Source: JBJELF01 sp051879015
Lineage (GTDB): Bacteria; Bacillota; Clostridia; Lachnospirales; Lachnospiraceae
DNA length: 12,640 nucleotides
NCBI GenBank assembly: GCA_051879015.1
Contig: JBJELF010000089.1
Coordinates: 1-12,640 of the forward strand
Direction: 5' to 3'
The position numbers and the translations under genes were made by a program. Shown here piece after piece: positions 1 to 6,864 of this stretch (positions are counted from its first letter, which is position 1; each line of letters starts with the position of its first letter). Under the pieces are notes generated by a model. That model worked only from the letters and a program-made list of their open reading frames with translations. It had not been told where the DNA came from and made no database searches.

Positions 1-28
1 ATGCGTTTCATGTTTACATGAAACGCAT
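1..28 (-). terminator. Probable terminator hairpin after clpA, cut by the window edge
   Basis: A perfect 12-bp stem, ATGCGTTTCATG (1-12) and CATGAAACGCAT (17-28), closes a 4-base loop 32 bases after the clpA stop. The T run expected on the minus strand would lie beyond position 1, so termination cannot be confirmed. The stem may also extend past the edge. On the plus strand it is not followed by a T tract, which supports a minus-strand role. Confidence 0.65.
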
Positions 29-60
29 GACCTTTTGACCTAATTTTATATTTTTGATAA

Positions 61-2454
61 TTATTTTTTTAATTTGGTCAGACAAAGCTTGTTGTCTACC
101 ACATCGATCATGGCTTGCCCTCCGTTTTTAAGATGCCCAAAAAGCATTTCATTGACTAACAGCGGCTTTACCTTTCCGCTAATGACACGATCAATTTCTC
201 TTGCACCATACTCATTGGTGATACCTGCCTGTTTTATCCATACTACAGCTGACTCTGTAATCTGAAGTTCAATCTTCTTCTTTTCCAGCTGTTTTGTCAG
301 CTCTCCCAACTTCTTTCTTGTGATATTCAGAGCCATCTCATCATCCATTGCCTGAAAGGTTACTATTTTTGTAAGACGATTACGAAACTCCGGCTGAAAG
401 GTATGCTTTACTGCCTCCATAATGGCACCTGTATTAGTGTGCATACTATTTCCAAACCCCATTCCTGATTTAGTTGCCATGGATGCCCCCGCATTGGAAG
501 TCATAATCAAGATAATATTGCGAAAATCCGCTTTTCTGCCCTGGTTATCTGATAAGGTAGCATAGTCCATGACCTGCAGCAGAATATGATAAATATCAGG
601 ATGAGCCTTTTCGATCTCATCCAACAAAAGAACTGCATGGGGCTGTTTGCGCACGGCATCTGTCAAAAGTCCGCCATCCTCATAGCCCACATAACCTGCC
701 GGTGAACCAATCAGTTTGGCAACCGCATGTTTTTCTCCGTATTCACTCATATCAAATCGAATCAAACCGATGCCCAACTGATTAGCCAGGGTTTTTGCCA
801 CTTCCGTCTTTCCCACACCCGTAGGTCCAACAAAGAGCAAACTTGCCATTGGTTTATTCTCATCGTTTAATCCTGCCTTCGCAAACTTCACCGCATTCAA
901 AACCTGCTCAACCGCTTCCTGCTGTCCGAAAATCAATTTGCTAAAATTTTGCTCGAGAGAAAAGAGCTTTTCAATATCATCCTGTTCCACCATCTGCTTT
1001 GGAATATTGCAGGTTTTGGATAAAATATCATCGATTAAACTCTTTTGAATCGACTGCGTCTTTTGATTTAAGGGGTGCAGACGACGATAAGCACCTGCCT
1101 CATCAATTAAGTCGATGGCTTTATCGGGCAAATAACGATCATTGATATATTTTTTGCTGACTGAAACAGCGTATTCGATGACGCCTTTGCCATATTTGAC
1201 CCCATGGAATTTTTCATATCGCCCCTTCAGTCCATTTAAAATTGCAATTGTCTCTGCCTCGCTGGGTTCCTTTACATCAATATTTTGGAATCTGCGCAGC
1301 AGACTGCTGTTTTTTGAAAAATATCGCTTATATTCCTGATAAGTAGTAGCACCAATAAAGCGAATACGTCCATCTGCCAGATAAGGCTTCAAAATATTGG
1401 ACATGTCGATATTGCTGTCCTCCACTGCACCTGCTCCTACAATGTTGTGAATTTCATCGATATAAATGATGGGCTGTGTTTTTTCTCTCAATACACCATC
1501 AAGAATCTTTTTCAGTCGCTCCTCAAATTCTCCCCGATAAGAAGTATCTGCCATTAAGGTAGCTGTCTCCAAACCATACATCGCACAATTTTGCAGAGGT
1601 TCTGGTACCTCCTTTGCAAGAATCTTTTGTGCCAGTCCGTAAGCAATGGCAGTTTTTCCCACACCGGCTTCTCCAATATAAATCACATTGTTTTTATCCA
1701 TTCGGCATAAAATCTGAATGGTACGTTCTAACTCTTCTGCTCTTCCGATGAGAGGTTTTTTATTTTTGCAAGTTTCGCTCATATTTTCTACATAGTCTCT
1801 CCACTCATCATCTTCCTCATCATCGAAACTAGGAACATCACTATCCCATAAATTAAGAAAGAGATCATCCCATGTAGTGTCCTCAAGCCAATCTTCTTGA
1901 CTGTTTTTCTTGATTTTTTTTGGAACATCTTCTATTTTATCATCTGGATTATTTTTGTTATCATTCTGTACTTTGATAAGGGCATTTTCTTCATAATGAG
2001 GCATAGAAGATGTCTTATGGTCAGGTAATTTCAAAAATTCTCTCGAAAGCACGCCAAGCAATTCTACCTCATCGATTCCCTGTGAAAAAAAGGAATATGC
2101 AGCAAAACTATCCTTCAACTGCAAAATTGCTGACAGTAGTTGAGGAATTCCGTTCGTCTCATGCCCGCTTGCTATTGAGAGAATCAGAGAATGTCTAAAT
2201 ACTTTCTCAAAATCATTGGTTGGTTCTATTGTTTCATCTTCCTCTATCGTCTCTGCATTGTCTTCTATATATGTTTCCAAATCATGCTTTAATTTTTCAA
2301 TATTACCGCCAAAGGATTGAAACACGTTCTGAAAAATTTCGTTACAACAGATTCCATATAATAAATGTTCGGGAGTCAAATATCGATTTCTGTTTTTCTG
2401 GGCAAAAGTAAGTACTGTATCAAACACTTCCTGTATTTCAATTCCATTATTCAT
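61..2454 (-). CDS. clpA: ClpA-type AAA+ unfoldase of the Clp protease
   Basis: A 797-residue hexameric AAA+ unfoldase that feeds substrates into ClpP. It has an N-domain (1-145, the ClpS docking region) and a long acidic linker. D1 has Walker A GEAGVGKT (261-268), Walker B IIYIDE (329-334), Arg pair at 387-388 and pore Tyr in YRGEF. D2 has Walker A GPTGVGKT (543-550), Walker B VLLLDE (608-613), pore loop GYVG (587-590) and FRNR (690-693). The ClpP-binding loop reads GMGFG (664-668) where E. coli ClpA has IGL. No UVR middle domain like that of ClpC is present between the D1 motifs and D2, and the D1-to-D2 Walker lysine spacing (282) is close to E. coli ClpA (281), so ClpA rather than ClpC or ClpB. 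The start at 2454 is set by AGGA six bases upstream; the in-frame TTG at 2484 is less likely. clpP is not in the window. Confidence 0.94.
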   Translation of the reverse strand: MNNGIEIQEVFDTVLTFAQKNRNRYLTPEHLLYGICCNEIFQNVFQSFGGNIEKLKHDLETYIEDNAETIEEDETIEPTNDFEKVFRHSLILSIASGHETNGIPQLLSAILQLKDSFAAYSFFSQGIDEVELLGVLSREFLKLPDHKTSSMPHYEENALIKVQNDNKNNPDDKIEDVPKKIKKNSQEDWLEDTTWDDLFLNLWDSDVPSFDDEEDDEWRDYVENMSETCKNKKPLIGRAEELERTIQILCRMDKNNVIYIGEAGVGKTAIAYGLAQKILAKEVPEPLQNCAMYGLETATLMADTSYRGEFEERLKKILDGVLREKTQPIIYIDEIHNIVGAGAVEDSNIDMSNILKPYLADGRIRFIGATTYQEYKRYFSKNSSLLRRFQNIDVKEPSEAETIAILNGLKGRYEKFHGVKYGKGVIEYAVSVSKKYINDRYLPDKAIDLIDEAGAYRRLHPLNQKTQSIQKSLIDDILSKTCNIPKQMVEQDDIEKLFSLEQNFSKLIFGQQEAVEQVLNAVKFAKAGLNDENKPMASLLFVGPTGVGKTEVAKTLANQLGIGLIRFDMSEYGEKHAVAKLIGSPAGYVGYEDGGLLTDAVRKQPHAVLLLDEIEKAHPDIYHILLQVMDYATLSDNQGRKADFRNIILIMTSNAGASMATKSGMGFGNSMHTNTGAIMEAVKHTFQPEFRNRLTKIVTFQAMDDEMALNITRKKLGELTKQLEKKKIELQITESAVVWIKQAGITNEYGAREIDRVISGKVKPLLVNEMLFGHLKNGGQAMIDVVDNKLCLTKLKK

Positions 2455-2539
2455 ATTCTTTCCTATTCCTTTCGCTTCGCTCAAGGCTCAAATTAATACG
2501 CATTCTCTTTTGGCTTATCATAAATCCAACGCGCTTTAT

Positions 2540-2839
2540 CTAGTCTTCGATTGCTTCTACTTTTAAAGGATATCCCGCCTGTCGTGCGATACTCTCCGCT
2601 TTAGTTGCCTTTGTTTGGGCAATATCGCGGGGATAAGTTCCTACTACTGCATAACTTCCTCTATGGATTCCGAGCATCAGAGAGATTGCCTCCTGATATC
2701 CTTTGTGAAATATTGTCTCTAAAATTTCTACTACCAACTCCATAGGAGTAAAGTCATCATTATACATGAGTACTTTATAATATTTGGGCATCTTATATTT
2801 TGTTTCATTTTTTGATTTGTTGCTTGTTTTTTGTGGCAT
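2540..2839 (-). CDS. clpS: ATP-dependent Clp protease adaptor ClpS (N-recognin)
   Basis: A 99-residue ClpS. It binds proteins carrying destabilising N-terminal residues and hands them to the N-domain of the Clp unfoldase. The key pocket residues are present at a constant offset of 7 from E. coli ClpS: Asn27, Asp28 (YNDDFTPME), the Met33 gate and His59 (equivalent to N34, D35, M40 and H66). The first 19 residues are a flexible, basic, Ser/Thr/Asn/Lys-rich arm, as in E. coli, where the N-terminal extension is needed for substrate delivery. An AAGGAG site lies just before the ATG at 2839. It follows trmO by 61 bases without a clear terminator and precedes clpA by 85 bases, the classical clpS-clpA order. 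Confidence 0.95.
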   Translation of the reverse strand: MPQKTSNKSKNETKYKMPKYYKVLMYNDDFTPMELVVEILETIFHKGYQEAISLMLGIHRGSYAVVGTYPRDIAQTKATKAESIARQAGYPLKVEAIED

Positions 2840-2900
2840 AATAACTCCTTTTATCTATAATGGGATGAAATGCTAAAATATACTTGAATTTTGTGACATC

Positions 2901-3602
2901 TCAATTATTTATGCTTGATTCAATGGCAATAACCGTCAGTGTATCTTCCTTTACTGTAAATCGCACATTATATCCAGCAAAATCAATGCCATACATACGT
3001 GTTTCATCTAAGACATAGGCCGGTCTTGGATCCTGCGCCAGCACGCCAATCAAAGCTGCTCTCTTACACACTGGAATTTTTTGCAGCAGCTCCTCTGAAA
3101 TCTGTACATCCAATCGTTCTTCAATGTAGGGTTCTGCAAAACCATTGCTGGCTTCTGGATGTGCATCTGTATAGGGCAGATACGGTTTGACATCATAAAT
3201 AGGTGTACCATCGAGTAAATCAACACCGGACACAAACAAAATCGGCCCTAATTTTTCATCATATACAATACTATCTAATTTAACACAGGACAAACCAATA
3301 TCATTTGGACGAAAAGGAGAGCGTGTAGCAAATACTCCCATACGTTTTCCACGCAGCCGAGGCGGCCGCACAGTGGCCGACCAATTGCTTTTTTGTGCCT
3401 TCGAAAATTTCCACAACAGCCAGATATGAGAAAACAGTTCCAGTCCTCGTACCGCATCGGGATTTCGATACTCACTCTCAAAAATAATTTTCCCAGTTAG
3501 CTCTGGTACCAGCCCACTTTGACGAGGAATGCCAAACTTTTCGGAAAAATCAGTATGTATTTTTGCAATAATCTCCATAAATCTTCTTATAAAAACCTCC
3601 AT
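2901..3602 (-). CDS. trmO: tRNA (adenine-N6)-methyltransferase TrmO (TsaA/YaeB family)
   Basis: A 225-233 residue protein of the TrmO family (formerly UPF0066/YaeB), close to the 235 residues of E. coli TrmO. That enzyme uses S-adenosylmethionine to methylate N6 of t6A at position 37 of threonine tRNA, giving m6t6A and improving decoding. Family motifs, numbered from the first ATG, are EKFGIPRQSGLVPEL (21-35), RPPRLRGKRMGVFATRSPFR (79-98), DGTPIYDVKPYLPYTD (131-146) and DPRPAY (191-196). The start is uncertain. The ATG at 3602 has only a weak upstream site and itself contains GGAGG. The ATG at 3578 matches the usual family N-terminus (MEIIAKIHTDF) but has only AGAAG 4 bases before it. It has its own promoter, and clpS follows 61 bases after the stop. 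Confidence 0.92.
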   Translation of the reverse strand: MEVFIRRFMEIIAKIHTDFSEKFGIPRQSGLVPELTGKIIFESEYRNPDAVRGLELFSHIWLLWKFSKAQKSNWSATVRPPRLRGKRMGVFATRSPFRPNDIGLSCVKLDSIVYDEKLGPILFVSGVDLLDGTPIYDVKPYLPYTDAHPEASNGFAEPYIEERLDVQISEELLQKIPVCKRAALIGVLAQDPRPAYVLDETRMYGIDFAGYNVRFTVKEDTLTVIAIESSINN

Positions 3603-3623
3603 GCTATTTTTTCCGTAACTAAA

Positions 3624-3657
3624 ATAATTCTCTCTATTTCAGTCTATCGAGAATTAT
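3624..3657. promoter_or_regulatory. Inverted repeat overlapping the trmO -10 element
   Basis: Perfect 9-base arms ATAATTCTC (3624-3632) and GAGAATTAT (3649-3657) with a 16-base spacer. The right arm covers most of the -10 element and is largely upstream of the predicted transcript start. If functional it is therefore more likely a DNA operator than an RNA hairpin. I do not recognise the binding protein. It does not match the CIRCE or CtsR boxes expected for heat-shock control of clp genes. Confidence 0.45.
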
Positions 3658-3680
3658 AACACATATTCCAAAATTTTCAA
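3653..3680 (-). promoter_or_regulatory. Promoter of the trmO-clpS-clpA unit
   Basis: Minus-strand TTGAAA (3680-3675), 16-base spacer, TATAAT (3658-3653), with TG one base before the -10 (TGTTATAAT, an extended -10). This is the best promoter match in the window. Transcription would begin near 3646, about 45 bases before the trmO start. Confidence 0.8.
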
Positions 3681-3733
3681 TTCTGTTTAACTACACGGCG
3701 AAAGTCATATCAAGCGGTCATACTTGCTAATAT

Positions 3734-3772
3734 AAAAGCGCACTCCAAGTCAATAAAATTGCCTTGGAGTGC
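3734..3772 (-). terminator. Rho-independent terminator after trkH
   Basis: A perfect 10-bp GC-containing stem, GCACTCCAAG (3740-3749) with CTTGGAGTGC (3763-3772). It is topped by an inner CAAT/ATTG pairing with a 3-base loop and followed on the minus strand by GC and four T (3737-3734). It lies about 30 bases after the trkH stop and isolates trkAH from trmO. Confidence 0.88.
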
Positions 3773-3800
3773 CTGGAACATGCTTTTGTGCCTCTGCTGC

Positions 3801-5285
3801 TTATGAGTATAATTCTTCATCACTTCTCTTCTTTTTTCTTGGTGCAAACAAATCTTTCCATATGGTCGGATACAAAAAGATTAAAAGTGGAAACAGCTCC
3901 AATCGTCCTGCCAGCATATCGAACATTAAAATGTATTTGGAAAATACACTAAAGCTTCCAAAGTTTTGAGTCGGTCCTACCAATTCCAAACCTGGTCCGA
4001 TATTGTTAATGGTTGCAGCTACTGCAGTGAAGTTTGTCGTCAAATCTTTTCCTTCGATGGAAATAGCTAATACAGAGACAACAAACACTAAAATAAATGT
4101 CATAAAATAGACATTGGTGGAGCGGAGTATTTCATGCTCAATGGGCTTATTATTTATTTTAACACGCATTATACTTTTAGGATAAATATAGGAATTTAAT
4201 TCCTTAAAAATAGTTTTTACGACAATAACAAAACGGGATACTTTAATACCGCCGCCTGTACTGCCTGCACAGGCTCCGATAAACATCAAAATGACTAACA
4301 TTGTTCGGCTTGTCTGGGGCCATAAATCAAAATCTATCGTAGAAAAACCTGTTGTCGTGATAATGGAAGCCACTTGAAAAGATACTTCTCTCAAGGTATT
4401 CCAAAATCCTACTGTTGTATCATATATATTTAACATAATAATGGTAATGGCAGCAGCAATAATCAGAAAATAATATTTTGGTTCTTCCAAAGAAAGTGCT
4501 GACTTCCATTTTTTGTAAATAATCAGATAGTAAACATTGAAATTGACACCAAATAAAATCATGAAAATGGTTATCACCCACTGAATATAAGGAGAATAAC
4601 TGCCTATACTATCATTTTTTACACCAAATCCACCAGTACCTGCTGTACCAAAACTGGTAGTAATAGCATCAAAGACAGTCATTCCACCCAGTTTTAATAA
4701 AATAAACTGTAAGAGTGTCATGCCAAAATAGATGGCATATAAAATACGGGCAGTTGACTTTACCTTTGGCACAAGCTTTCCTACGGAAGGTCCTGGGCTT
4801 TCCGCTCTCATCAAGTTCATGTGAGAACCGCCGCTCAGTGGAATAATCGTAAGCAAAAAGACCAGCACCCCCATACCGCCAATCCAGTGAGTAAAACTTC
4901 TCCAAAATAAGGAGCAGTAGCTTAAACTTTCCACATCAGACAAAATGCTGGCTCCTGTCGTTGTAAAGCCAGAGATCGTCTCAAACAGTGCATCAGTAAA
5001 TTTTGGAATGTCACCGTTTAATACAAAGGGAAGTGCACCGAAAATACTCATTAAAATCCATGTGAGAGAAGTGGCTACACAACCTTCTTTTAAGTAAAAT
5101 ATGGTATGTTTCGGCTTTTTGTAGGCAATCATAAAGCCAAGAAGCAGACAGATGGCAGAAACCAGCGCAAACGCCCACCCCTCTTTTTCTTGATAGAGAA
5201 TAGCTACAGCACAAGGCATCAACAGCAAAAAACCTTCAATTTTTAGAACCCAGCCTAAAATAAAAATAATTATTTTTCGATTCAT
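3801..5285 (-). CDS. trkH: Trk potassium uptake channel subunit TrkH
   Basis: A 494-residue integral membrane protein of the SKT (superfamily of K+ transporters) type that forms the K+ pathway through the membrane and is gated by TrkA. Four pore-loop repeats are visible, each with the selectivity-filter glycine: SGFTTTGAS (105-113), TSFGTAGTGGFG (210-221), IITTTGFST (308-316) and NNIGPG (427-432). The WIGGMGV motif (134-140) and the intramembrane-loop segment GACAGSTGGGIKVSR (337-351) are also TrkH hallmarks. The start at 5285 begins with NRKIIIFILGWVLKIEG, a normal TrkH first helix. The C-terminus ends in a short basic/acidic tail (RKKKRSDEE). It follows trkA by 13 bases and is followed by a strong terminator, closing a two-gene unit. 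Confidence 0.95.
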   Translation of the reverse strand: MNRKIIIFILGWVLKIEGFLLLMPCAVAILYQEKEGWAFALVSAICLLLGFMIAYKKPKHTIFYLKEGCVATSLTWILMSIFGALPFVLNGDIPKFTDALFETISGFTTTGASILSDVESLSYCSLFWRSFTHWIGGMGVLVFLLTIIPLSGGSHMNLMRAESPGPSVGKLVPKVKSTARILYAIYFGMTLLQFILLKLGGMTVFDAITTSFGTAGTGGFGVKNDSIGSYSPYIQWVITIFMILFGVNFNVYYLIIYKKWKSALSLEEPKYYFLIIAAAITIIMLNIYDTTVGFWNTLREVSFQVASIITTTGFSTIDFDLWPQTSRTMLVILMFIGACAGSTGGGIKVSRFVIVVKTIFKELNSYIYPKSIMRVKINNKPIEHEILRSTNVYFMTFILVFVVSVLAISIEGKDLTTNFTAVAATINNIGPGLELVGPTQNFGSFSVFSKYILMFDMLAGRLELFPLLIFLYPTIWKDLFAPRKKKRSDEELYS

Positions 5286-5292
5286 GCCAGTG

Positions 5293-5297
5293 CCTCC
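5293..5297 (-). promoter_or_regulatory. Ribosome binding site of trkH
   Basis: Minus-strand GGAGG, 7 bases before the ATG at 5285, located just past the trkA stop. It decides against the in-frame upstream ATG at 5324, which would overlap trkA and add 13 atypical residues. Confidence 0.85.
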
Positions 5298-5298
5298 A

Positions 5299-6696
5299 TC
5301 ATTCCAAAATATCCTGAATATCATGGAATCCTGTGTGTGTGGTCACCACGATGACAGTATCTCCGACCTGAATACAGTCATCACCGCCAGGAATCATAAT
5401 TTTGCCGTTACGGTTAATACAGGTTACCAGCAAATTTTTCTTTAACTTTAAAGTTTTTAATGGAATATCGGTCACATTGGACTTTTCTGCAACCACAAAT
5501 TCAATTGCTTCCACACGAGAATCAAACAAATGATACAGCGTCTCGATGTTACTATTCATAGAATCTTTCTTTGCACGCACATAGGCAATAATCCTCTCTG
5601 CAATCAAAAACTTCGGATAAACTACACTGCCTAAATCTAGGCGCTCAATTACCTCATCAAAGTTGGTGCGATTGATTTTTGTTACCAACTTGGCGTTAGA
5701 AACCATCTGGGCATGCAATGTTAGCATAATATTTTCTTCGTCGATGCCGGTTAATGGCACAAAAGCTTCCACACGCTCAATCCCCATCTCCGCTAAGAAA
5801 TCCTTATTAGAACCATTGCCATTGATAATTTGAGCTCTAGGAAGCAATTCACACAATTCCTCACATCGCTGTTTATTTTGCTCAATGATCATAACCTTGA
5901 TGCCCATATCCAACAGCTCCTTTGCCAGATAATAGGCAGCCTTGCCTCCGCCGATAATCATTGTGTCTTTGACCTGATGCGTCTTGCATCCAATATTTTG
6001 CAAAAAATTTTTTGCTTCTTTTGCCGTAGCAATAAATGAAATGATATCGCCTTCGTGAAGTTCAAAGCTGCCTCCAGGAATAAAGATTTCTTTTTCTCGC
6101 TCAACTGCGCAAATCAGAATATTGTTAGAGATATTTTTTAAATGAACTAATTTTTTCTTATGCAGCAGATTCCCCTGTGGTATCTTAAAACGAATCATTT
6201 CGACACGACCTCTGGAAAAAGGATTGACTCCCAGTGCCGTCGGAAGAGATAAAATTCGAGCAATTTCATTGGCCGCCTCTAATTCTGGATTAATAATAAA
6301 AGTCAGACCTAATTTTTCTTGCAGGTAGCTTACTTCATCACTGTAATCAGGTGTTCTGACACGGGCAATAGCGGCGCAGTCACCGACACGCTTCGCTACA
6401 GTACAACAAAGCAGATTTAATTCATCTGAGCCTGTGACAGCAATAATTAAATCTGCTTTTTCAATTCCAGCTTCGATCTGAACACTATAGCTTGCACCAT
6501 TTCCGGCAATTCCCATGACATCATATGCACTTGACACATCTGCTACCTTTGCAGCATTTTTGTCAATTAAAGTAATATCATGCCCCTCCTTGCTCAGCTG
6601 TTCTGCCAAAGTTGTTCCAACTTTTCCGCAGCCCACTATAATGATATTGAGTCCCATCGGAGCTTTATCAATATTTTTCTTTTTTAGAATATTCAT
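5299..6696 (-). CDS. trkA: Trk potassium uptake regulatory subunit TrkA (two RCK domains)
   Basis: A 465-residue cytoplasmic protein with two RCK_N/RCK_C pairs, the usual TrkA length. It forms the nucleotide-binding gating ring beneath the TrkH channel. Half 1 has the Rossmann motif NIIIVGCGKVGTTLAEQL (about 17-34) and the acidic TLIDKN end of beta-2; its RCK_C ends near residue 230. Half 2 has MIIGGGKAAYYLAKELL (about 246-262) with VMIIEQN, and a second RCK_C (about 390-460) containing IPGGDDCIQVGDTVIVV. Both nucleotide-binding glycine motifs look intact. There are about 14 extra residues (NILKKKNIDKAP) before the typical start. The GAGGAG site supports including them. trkH begins 13 bases after its stop, so the two are co-transcribed. 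Confidence 0.95.
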   Translation of the reverse strand: MNILKKKNIDKAPMGLNIIIVGCGKVGTTLAEQLSKEGHDITLIDKNAAKVADVSSAYDVMGIAGNGASYSVQIEAGIEKADLIIAVTGSDELNLLCCTVAKRVGDCAAIARVRTPDYSDEVSYLQEKLGLTFIINPELEAANEIARILSLPTALGVNPFSRGRVEMIRFKIPQGNLLHKKKLVHLKNISNNILICAVEREKEIFIPGGSFELHEGDIISFIATAKEAKNFLQNIGCKTHQVKDTMIIGGGKAAYYLAKELLDMGIKVMIIEQNKQRCEELCELLPRAQIINGNGSNKDFLAEMGIERVEAFVPLTGIDEENIMLTLHAQMVSNAKLVTKINRTNFDEVIERLDLGSVVYPKFLIAERIIAYVRAKKDSMNSNIETLYHLFDSRVEAIEFVVAEKSNVTDIPLKTLKLKKNLLVTCINRNGKIMIPGGDDCIQVGDTVIVVTTHTGFHDIQDILE

Positions 6697-6704
6697 CAAA
6701 GTTT

Positions 6705-6710
6705 CTCCTC
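6705..6710 (-). promoter_or_regulatory. Ribosome binding site of trkA
   Basis: Minus-strand GAGGAG, 8 bases before the ATG at 6696. It favours this ATG over the in-frame TTG at 6699 and over the later internal Met that would match the usual short TrkA N-terminus but has no such site. Confidence 0.75.
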
Positions 6711-6744
6711 TTTTTTATTAAATACTATTAAATTTTATTGATTA

Positions 6745-6773
6745 TTGATAACAGGAATCAACTCTATTATCAA
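6745..6773. repeat. Inverted repeat TTGATAA...TTATCAA in the trkA leader
   Basis: Perfect 7-base arms (6745-6751 and 6767-6773) separated by 15 bases, between the candidate promoter and trkA. It could be an operator or chance in AT-rich DNA. I see no riboswitch-like conserved core in this leader. Confidence 0.35.
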
Positions 6774-6776
6774 CTT

Positions 6777-6810
6777 TTACAATCGCATTGTAACACAAAA
6801 CTTCGTGTTA
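6777..6810. promoter_or_regulatory. Two adjoining inverted repeats at the candidate trkAH promoter
   Basis: TTACAAT (6777-6783), spacer CGC, ATTGTAA (6787-6793) forms a 17-bp palindrome-like site. It adjoins a second repeat with arms TAACAC (6791-6796) and GTGTTA (6805-6810). On the minus strand the shared part reads TGTTACAAT (6795-6787), an extended -10 element. The -35 is weak (TTTTCT at 17 bp). A start near 6780 would give an 80-base leader for trkA. An alternative pair further down is TTGATT, 18 bases, TAAAAT. Both the promoter and the operator role are inferred. Confidence 0.4.
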
Positions 6811-6864
6811 GAAAATAGCATTTATGAAAAAACTTTGTAAACCTTTCTTAAACAATCGTGAATT

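Noticed and set aside
2455..2539. CtsR or HrcA heat-shock box or separate promoter for clpA.
   Set aside because: No GGTCAAA-type tandem repeat or CIRCE palindrome is present, and no convincing -35/-10 pair was found in the gap.
2840..2900. Separate promoter for clpS in the gap after trmO.
   Set aside because: The only TATAGA-like element lies almost on the ribosome binding site and has no suitably spaced -35.
6791..6810. Hairpin TAACAC...GTGTTA as a terminator for the efflux permease gene.
   Set aside because: The stem is only 6 bp and no T run follows on the minus strand; it fits better with the candidate trkAH promoter.
6697..6864. Possible c-di-AMP (ydaO-type) riboswitch before the K+ uptake genes.
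   Set aside because: The leader is short and AT-rich, and I could not find the conserved riboswitch core; only small inverted repeats are visible.
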